DNA from: CAZCZZ01 sp964503335
GTDB lineage: Bacteria > Verrucomicrobiota > Kiritimatiellia > CAIVKH01
Direction of reading: 5' to 3'
Length of the DNA stretch: 19,249 nucleotides
NCBI GenBank assembly: GCA_964503335.1
Contig: CAZCZZ010000069.1
Span: 1-19,249, forward strand
Shown here: piece by piece, positions 14,666 to 19,249 of the stretch
Numbering within the stretch: position 1 is the stretch's first letter
How the letters are laid out: each line of letters starts with the position of its first letter
The notes under the pieces: generated by a model
Told to the model about the DNA's origin: nothing
Database searches by the model: none
Seen by the model: only the letters and a program-made list of their open reading frames with translations
Position numbers and translations under genes: made by a program

Positions 14666-15850
14666 ATGGCCGGCCACAAGAAAGACTACTACGAGATCCT
14701 CGGCGTCTCCCGCACCGCTTCAGCGGACGAGATCAAGAAGGCCTACCGCAAACTTGCGGTCCAGTACCACCCGGACAAGAACCCGGGAAACAAGGAAGCC
14801 GAGGAGAAATTCAAGGAAATCTCCGAGGCCTACGAGATCCTGGGCGACGCCGACAAGCGCTCCCGCTTTGACCAGTTCGGCCACGCGGCCTTTGGTGGCG
14901 GGGGCGGCGGGCCCGGCGGCTTTGGTGGCGGCCCGGGCGGTTTCGAAGGCATCGACCTCGAAGAGGCCTTGCGCACGTTCATGGGCGCCTTCGGTGGCGG
15001 CGGCGGAAGTATCTTCGGTGACTTCTTCGAGCATGGCCAGCGTGGCGGCGATGGGTCGGCCCGCGGCTCGGACCTTCGCTTCGACCTCGAGATCAACTTC
15101 GAAGAAGCCGTCTTCGGCACGCAGAAGGAAGTCGCAATTTCCGTGCAGGAGGACTGCGCCACCTGCAAAGGGTCAGGCGCCGAGCCCGGCAGCAAGCGCG
15201 AGAAGTGTCGTCGTTGCGGCGGCAGCGGCATGGTGATCGCCGGCGGCGGCTTCTTCCAGGTCCGCCAGACCTGCCCCGCCTGCGGCGGCGCGGGCGAAAC
15301 GATTACGAAGCCCTGCCGCGAATGCCGCGGCGAGGGACGCATCAAGGCCCGTCGACAGCTCGCCATCAAGATTCCCGCCGGCGTGGAGACCGGATCGCGA
15401 CTTCGTCTCGCGGGCAAAGGCGAGGGCGGCTCCCGCGGCGGCCAGGCGGGCGACTTGTATGTGGTGCTCCATGTGAAGCCCCATGAGTTCTTCCAGCGGC
15501 GCGGCGATGACATCTATTGCGAGATGCCCGTTCCGTTTCACATCACGACACTTGGCGGTGAAATCGAAGTGCCGACGATTCACGGTTACGCGGAGTTGAA
15601 GATTCCAACCGGAACCGAGAACGGAACGATCCTGCGCCTGCGCGGCAAAGGAATTCCCAGCGTACAGGGTCACGGCACCGGCGACCAACACGTGCGGATC
15701 GTGGTCGACGTTCCCGAGAAGCTCGGCAGCTCCCAGCGCGATCAGTTGAGGAAGTTCGGCGAAACCCTCGCCGAGTCCAATCATCCACGCATCCGGAATA
15801 TCCGCCGCATGGCGGATGAATTCTACACGCACAAGGCGAAGACGCCTTGA
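14666..15850 (+). CDS. dnaJ: Chaperone DnaJ (type I, full length)
   Basis: This encodes a 394-residue type I Hsp40 that delivers substrates to DnaK and stimulates its ATPase. The J domain (1-70) carries His35-Pro36-Asp37. A Gly/Phe-rich linker (72-135) has a long Gly run and is richer in Gly than usual. All four zinc-binding CxxCxGxG repeats are present: CATCKGSG (164), CRRCGGSG (181), CPACGGAG (203) and CRECRGEG (217). The C-terminal substrate-binding domains follow (about 230-375). GAGGAGG lies 13 bases before the ATG, inside the grpE end. The stop is followed seven bases later by a paired-hairpin element, which probably marks the end of the operon. Confidence 0.97.
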   Translation: MAGHKKDYYEILGVSRTASADEIKKAYRKLAVQYHPDKNPGNKEAEEKFKEISEAYEILGDADKRSRFDQFGHAAFGGGGGGPGGFGGGPGGFEGIDLEEALRTFMGAFGGGGGSIFGDFFEHGQRGGDGSARGSDLRFDLEINFEEAVFGTQKEVAISVQEDCATCKGSGAEPGSKREKCRRCGGSGMVIAGGGFFQVRQTCPACGGAGETITKPCRECRGEGRIKARRQLAIKIPAGVETGSRLRLAGKGEGGSRGGQAGDLYVVLHVKPHEFFQRRGDDIYCEMPVPFHITTLGGEIEVPTIHGYAELKIPTGTENGTILRLRGKGIPSVQGHGTGDQHVRIVVDVPEKLGSSQRDQLRKFGETLAESNHPRIRNIRRMADEFYTHKAKTP

Positions 15851-15856
15851 TGGTTG

Positions 15857-15921
15857 TGTAGTAGCGCCTCCATGAGGCGCATCGGTGAAGACGAGATCCC
15901 GCTCGCGGAGCGGTTACTACA
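15857..15921. repeat. Paired-hairpin REP/BIME-like element with GTAG and CTAC ends
   Basis: An outer seven-base stem, TGTAGTA (15857-15863) against TACTACA (15915-15921), encloses two perfect hairpins. The first is GCGCCTC-CAT-GAGGCGC (15864-15880). The second is CCGCTC-GCG-GAGCGG (15899-15913). An 18-base linker separates them. GTAG stands at the foot of the left hairpin and CTAC at the foot of the right one, as in two REP sequences in inverted orientation. It lies seven bases after the dnaJ stop. Confidence 0.75.
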
Positions 15922-15975
15922 TAACGTCGATAGCCTCTTGCTTGACCATGTCGCGGCGAACAGGTTTCATCCGGC

Positions 15976-16722
15976 ATGCGCTGCTACGTGGAACCTGAAC
16001 GCTGGTCGACGGAACTCATCGCGCTCTCCGAAGAGGAATCCCATCACCTGGCCCATGTGCTCCGCGTGGAAGTCGGCCAGCCGGCCACGGTATTCGACGG
16101 GGCGGGGCGGGAGGCCTCCACGACGATCGCAGGGATCCAGCGAGGCTGCGTCACCGTCCGCGTCCTCCAGCAGACGCTGAAGCCCAAACCGCCCGTGGCG
16201 ATCACGTTGATCCAGTCCCTTCCGCGCGAGCAGAAGATGGATCTGATCCTGCAGAAAGCTACCGAGCTGGAGGCATTCGAAATCCTTCCCGCTGTCAGCG
16301 ATAACGGTGTCGTGCGTCTGCGCGCGGGCGAAGACGACGGCAAGCGTCCGCGCTGGGAGAAGATCATCCTGAACGCGGCCAAGCAGTGCGGTACGGCATG
16401 GATGCCGACGCTGAAACCTGTCCAGAGTCTCATGGATGTGCTGCCCAAACTCCCGCGCTTTGATCTGCTCATCACCTGTTCGCTCGAGCCCGACGCGCGG
16501 ACGCTTCGCGATGTCATTGCGGAAGCGCGCGCTGCGAACCCGAAAACGATCGGTGTCCTTGTCGGTCCGGAAGGTGACTTCTCGGCACGCGAACTCGCCG
16601 CGGCGCGCCAGTCCGGCGGACGACCCGCAAGCCTCGGACGGTCAGTCCTTCGCGTCGAAACAGCCACGCTGTATATGCTCAGCATCCTTCGCTACGAGTT
16701 CATCGATCGCCCGGCGCGATGA
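15976..16722 (+). CDS. rsmE: 16S rRNA (uridine-1498-N3)-methyltransferase
   Basis: This encodes a 248-residue RsmE, a SPOUT-class methyltransferase that makes m3U1498 in 16S rRNA. The N-terminal PUA-like part includes the family pattern HHLAHVLRVEVGQ (23-35). The C-terminal SPOUT knot carries the SAM-binding motifs VGPEGDFSARE (196-206) and SLGRSVLRVETA (219-230); IQSLPREQKMD and EKIILNAAKQCG are also typical. The length is normal. There is no good ribosome binding site. A possible promoter, TTGACC (15942-15947) and TTTCAT (15965-15970) 17 bases apart, would start transcription almost at the ATG, so a leaderless message is conceivable. Its stop overlaps the chrA start (ATGA). Confidence 0.95.
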   Translation: MRCYVEPERWSTELIALSEEESHHLAHVLRVEVGQPATVFDGAGREASTTIAGIQRGCVTVRVLQQTLKPKPPVAITLIQSLPREQKMDLILQKATELEAFEILPAVSDNGVVRLRAGEDDGKRPRWEKIILNAAKQCGTAWMPTLKPVQSLMDVLPKLPRFDLLITCSLEPDARTLRDVIAEARAANPKTIGVLVGPEGDFSARELAAARQSGGRPASLGRSVLRVETATLYMLSILRYEFIDRPAR

Positions 16723-18014
16723 GCAACCCGGTCACAGGCACACCGACTTTCGGTGAAGCGGTTCGCTTCTGGACGAAACTCGGCTTCATCAGCTTCGGGG
16801 GTCCTGCCGCCCAGATTGCCATCATGCACACCGAGCTGGTGGAAAAGCGGCGCTGGATATCCGAGAGCAAGTTCCTTCACGCACTCAACTTCTGCATGCT
16901 GCTTCCGGGTCCCGAGGCGCAGCAACTGGCGACGTACATCGGCTGGCTGCTTCATGGCACCAAAGGCGGAATTGCGGCGGGTGCCCTGTTCGTCCTGCCG
17001 TCGATGCTGATCCTGTGGCTGCTCAGCTACGCCTATATCGCCTACGGCCATGTCCCGGCACTCGCCGCCTTCTTTCACGGTCTGCAGCCTGCTGTCCTTG
17101 CCTTGGTCCTGCTTGCCGTGCTGCGGATCGGTTCAAAGGTTCTCAAGAACACGCCCATGCGCGCCATCGCCGCGATGGCGTTCGTGGCCATCTTCTTCTT
17201 CAAGGTGAACTTCGCGCTCATTGTCGGCGTGGCGGGGCTAATCGGCTTTCTTGGCGGCAAATACTCTCCGCAGCAATTCCTCGTTCTCAAGGGCCATGGG
17301 GACGATGGAGGAAGCGTGGATGACACTGCACCGGTCAGGATGAGTCGCACGTTGCGAGTACTTGCTACATGTCTTGCACTCTGGTGGCTTCCACTCATCG
17401 CTGTCGGCCTCGCGCTCGGATGGAAGAGCGTGTGGTGCCAGCAGGGACTGTTCTTCAGCAAAGCCGCGCTGGTCACCTTTGGAGGTGCATACGCCGTGCT
17501 GCCGTTTGTGGCCCAGAAGGCCGTCGAACAATACGGCTGGCTCACGATGCCGCAGATGATGTCGGGCCTTGCGCTCGCCGAGACAACGCCGGGACCGCTC
17601 ATCATGGTTCTTCAGTTTGTTGGATTCGTCGGCGCGTGGCAGAACCCGGGAACGATGTCGCCCCTTGCGGCGGCAACACTGGGCGCATTGGTCACGACGT
17701 GGGCCACGTTCCTGCCGTGCTTCCTGTTCATCCTCGTCGGCGCGCCGTACGTCGAGCGACTTCGCAACGTGAAGCTGATGACATCAGCGCTTTCCGCGAT
17801 TACGGCAGCGGTCGTTGGCGTGGTCTTGAACCTGGCCGTGTGGTTCGGCCTCCACGCCCTGCGGCCGGAACCCGGCGCATTCAATGTCTATGCTGCAGTC
17901 GTCGCCGTGATCTGCTTCGTCGGCATGAAGCAGTTCAAGTGGAATGTCATACCCACCATCCTCCTCAGCGGCGTCGCAGGCGTCGTTTGGGCGCTGGTGA
18001 TCCGAGCCTGGTAG
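16719..18014 (+). CDS. chrA: Chromate transporter ChrA (two-domain)
   Basis: This encodes a 431-residue inner-membrane protein of the long-chain CHR family, with two homologous halves. The first half has SFGGPAAQIAIMHTELVEKRRW (from residue 25) and LLPGPEAQQLATYIGW (61-76). The second has VTFGGAYAVLPFVAQ and ETTPGPLIMVLQFVGF, the expected divergent copy. About ten hydrophobic segments are visible, with a hydrophilic linker near residues 187-207. Characterised members export chromate; many chromosomal homologues probably have other physiological anions as substrate. The ATG overlaps the rsmE stop by four bases and has no separate ribosome binding site. The TAG stop is embedded in the GTAG foot of the following palindromic element. 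No chrB-type regulator is present. Confidence 0.9.
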   Translation: MSNPVTGTPTFGEAVRFWTKLGFISFGGPAAQIAIMHTELVEKRRWISESKFLHALNFCMLLPGPEAQQLATYIGWLLHGTKGGIAAGALFVLPSMLILWLLSYAYIAYGHVPALAAFFHGLQPAVLALVLLAVLRIGSKVLKNTPMRAIAAMAFVAIFFFKVNFALIVGVAGLIGFLGGKYSPQQFLVLKGHGDDGGSVDDTAPVRMSRTLRVLATCLALWWLPLIAVGLALGWKSVWCQQGLFFSKAALVTFGGAYAVLPFVAQKAVEQYGWLTMPQMMSGLALAETTPGPLIMVLQFVGFVGAWQNPGTMSPLAAATLGALVTTWATFLPCFLFILVGAPYVERLRNVKLMTSALSAITAAVVGVVLNLAVWFGLHALRPEPGAFNVYAAVVAVICFVGMKQFKWNVIPTILLSGVAGVVWALVIRAW

Positions 18015-18064
18015 GGACGGCACTCCGTGCCGTCCGCGGCGGGCAGCGGAGTGCCCGCCCTACC
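18010..18064. repeat. Paired-hairpin REP/BIME-like element between convergent genes
   Basis: An outer stem GGTAGGG (18010-18016) against CCCTACC (18058-18064) encloses two perfect hairpins. The first is GGACGGCAC-TCC-GTGCCGTCC (18015-18035). The second is GGCGGGCA-N6-TGCCCGCC (18038-18059). In addition CACTCCG (18021-18027) can pair with CGGAGTG (18047-18053), so the whole can refold as one long stem. It fills the space between the chrA stop, which it contains, and the pckG stop at 18066-18068. It could act as a two-way terminator. Confidence 0.8.
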
Positions 18065-18065
18065 T

Positions 18066-19249
18066 TCAACTCAAACGACCCGCGAGCAACTCGCGCTGGA
18101 AGATCAATTCCTTCGGAAGATGGTCATAGAGCGAGAGGAAGAGATCGCCTTGCGAGACGATCTCGCGGCGCCACTCGGCCGGCACAAAGGCCATGCACAG
18201 CTCGAACTGTTCGCGTGAGAAGCCCTCCAGGCCCTTTGTGTTGAAGTCCTCATACTCAGGGGTCCAGCCGATCTGGGTTTCGTGACCCGGGACGCGGCCG
18301 TGGCAGCGGTTGATGATCCATTCCAACACACGCATGTTCTCTCCGTAGCCGGGCCAGAGGAACTTGCCCTCGGGGCTCTTGCGGAACCAGTTCACGTGGA
18401 AGAAGCGGGGAAGCTTCCGCACGTGGCGCCGCATCTCAAGCCAGTGCGCAAGATAGTCGCCCATGTTGTAGCCGCAGAACGGCAGCATCGCCATCGGATC
18501 GCGACGGACTGTTCCAACCTGCAGACCCGATGCCGCGGCCGTGATTTCGGATCCCATCGTGGCGCCAATGTAGACACCGTGCGACCAGTTGAAGGCCTGG
18601 TAGACGAGGGGCATCGTGCTCGGGCGGCGGCCGCCGAAGATGATGGCCGAAATCGGCACGCCTTCGGGGTTCTGCCAGTCGGGATCGATCGTGGGACACT
18701 GCTTGGCAGGCGCAGTAAAGCGGGCATTGGCATGCGCCGCGGCGCGACCGCAATCGGGCGTCCACGACTTGCCTGTCCAGTCGATCAGGCGAGCGGGCGT
18801 TTCCTTCGTCATGCCCTCCCACCAGACATCGCCGTCATCGGTCAGGCCGACGTTGGTAAAGATCGTGTTCTCCTTCATCGAATCCATAGCGATCGGATTC
18901 GTGCTGTAGGAGGTGCCGGGGGCGACGCCGAAATAGCCGGTCTCCGGATTGATCGCGTGAAGGCGTCCATCCTCATGCGGCCAGAGCCACGCAATATCGT
19001 CGCCGACAATCGTCGTCTTCCAGCCCTTGTAGGATTTCGGCGGCACGATCATCGCGAGGTTCGTCTTGCCGCAGGCCGATGGGAACGCCGCGGTGACGTA
19101 GGTCTTCTCGCCCTTAGGGGATTCGATGCCGAGAATGAGCATGTGCTCGGCCATCCACTTGTTGTCGCGGGCGATGTTCGACGCAATACGCAATGCGAGG
19201 CACTTCTTGCCGAGCAGGGCGTTGCCGCCGTAGCCGGAGCCGAAGGACC
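18066..19249 (-). CDS. pckG: Phosphoenolpyruvate carboxykinase (GTP), 3' portion
   Basis: This is the C-terminal 394 codons of a GTP-dependent PEP carboxykinase, which interconverts oxaloacetate and PEP with GTP and is the entry step of gluconeogenesis. The reading frame continues past an internal TTG (19193) to the window edge with SFGSGYGGNALLGKKCLA, so the gene is cut by the window, not truncated biologically; the usual length of about 600 residues implies some 200 missing. The kinase-1a P-loop FPSACGKTNLAM, with the characteristic Cys, kinase-2 VGDDIAWL, and FGGRRPSTMPLVYQAFNW are intact and identify the GTP-type, not the ATP-type, family. It converges on chrA with the palindromic element between the stops. 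Promoter and start lie outside the window. Confidence 0.97.
   Translation of the reverse strand, partial: SFGSGYGGNALLGKKCLALRIASNIARDNKWMAEHMLILGIESPKGEKTYVTAAFPSACGKTNLAMIVPPKSYKGWKTTIVGDDIAWLWPHEDGRLHAINPETGYFGVAPGTSYSTNPIAMDSMKENTIFTNVGLTDDGDVWWEGMTKETPARLIDWTGKSWTPDCGRAAAHANARFTAPAKQCPTIDPDWQNPEGVPISAIIFGGRRPSTMPLVYQAFNWSHGVYIGATMGSEITAAASGLQVGTVRRDPMAMLPFCGYNMGDYLAHWLEMRRHVRKLPRFFHVNWFRKSPEGKFLWPGYGENMRVLEWIINRCHGRVPGHETQIGWTPEYEDFNTKGLEGFSREQFELCMAFVPAEWRREIVSQGDLFLSLYDHLPKELIFQRELLAGRLS

Noticed and set aside
18027..18218. Small plus-strand open frame of 63 codons after chrA
   Set aside because: It starts inside the palindromic element and runs antisense to the pckG 3' end; there is no ribosome binding site or motif.
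19191..19193. TTG at 19193 as the start of PEP carboxykinase
   Set aside because: The frame upstream to the window edge reads as conserved PEP carboxykinase sequence, so the gene is only cut by the window.

Overview
The window is gene-dense, GC-rich bacterial DNA (by eye about 60% GC). It suggests a Gram-negative bacterium: there is a lipoprotein signal with a Ser after the lipobox Cys, several secreted proteins, and an NtrC-type activator that implies sigma-54. The mix of RsbU/RsbW-type partner switching, long Ala/Glu-rich coiled-coil proteins, a GTP-type PEP carboxykinase and short intergenic palindromes resembles PVC-superphylum genomes (Kiritimatiellota, Lentisphaerota, Verrucomicrobiota). 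No rRNA or marker gene fixes this, so the placement is a guess. I see no tRNA, rRNA, CRISPR array, insertion sequence or prophage gene, and no gene-free stretch longer than about 125 bases.

Layout. (1) 78-3486, plus strand: a TPR lipoprotein overlapping a 750-residue secreted coiled-coil protein. (2) 3489-7857, minus strand: a GT39-like membrane glycosyltransferase, then (upstream of it) an NtrC-type response regulator coupled to its soluble PAS histidine kinase. (3) 7908-9318, plus strand: a VapBC-like toxin-antitoxin pair with a strong promoter at its start codon, then a free-standing HNH endonuclease. (4) 9420-10576: a hot-dog thioesterase coupled to rsmI. (5) 10631-15850: a probable seven-gene operon of a small secreted protein, a STAS protein, an RsbU-like phosphatase, a second STAS protein, an RsbW-like kinase, grpE and dnaJ. 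(6) 15976-18014: rsmE coupled to chrA. (7) 18066-19249, minus strand: the 3' two-thirds of a GTP-dependent PEP carboxykinase gene that runs off the window.

How the genes work together. The 10.7-14.0 kb block holds a full set of partner-switching parts (phosphatase, kinase, two phosphorylatable STAS antagonists) but no sigma factor. It is followed directly by protein-folding genes without dnaK. It starts with a secreted protein, so an envelope or stress signal feeding a non-sigma or distant output is plausible but unproven.

The main structure not explained by genes is a set of four palindromic elements (9321-9412, 10533-10602, 15857-15921, 18010-18064), one at the 3' end of each successive transcription unit between the HNH gene and pckG. 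Two of them (15857-15921 and 18010-18064) are paired hairpins bracketed by GTAG and CTAC, the architecture of REP/BIME elements mobilised by REP-associated tyrosine transposases. The other two share a 16-base core (15 of 16 identical, in opposite orientation), and one of them forms the C-terminal codons of rsmI.
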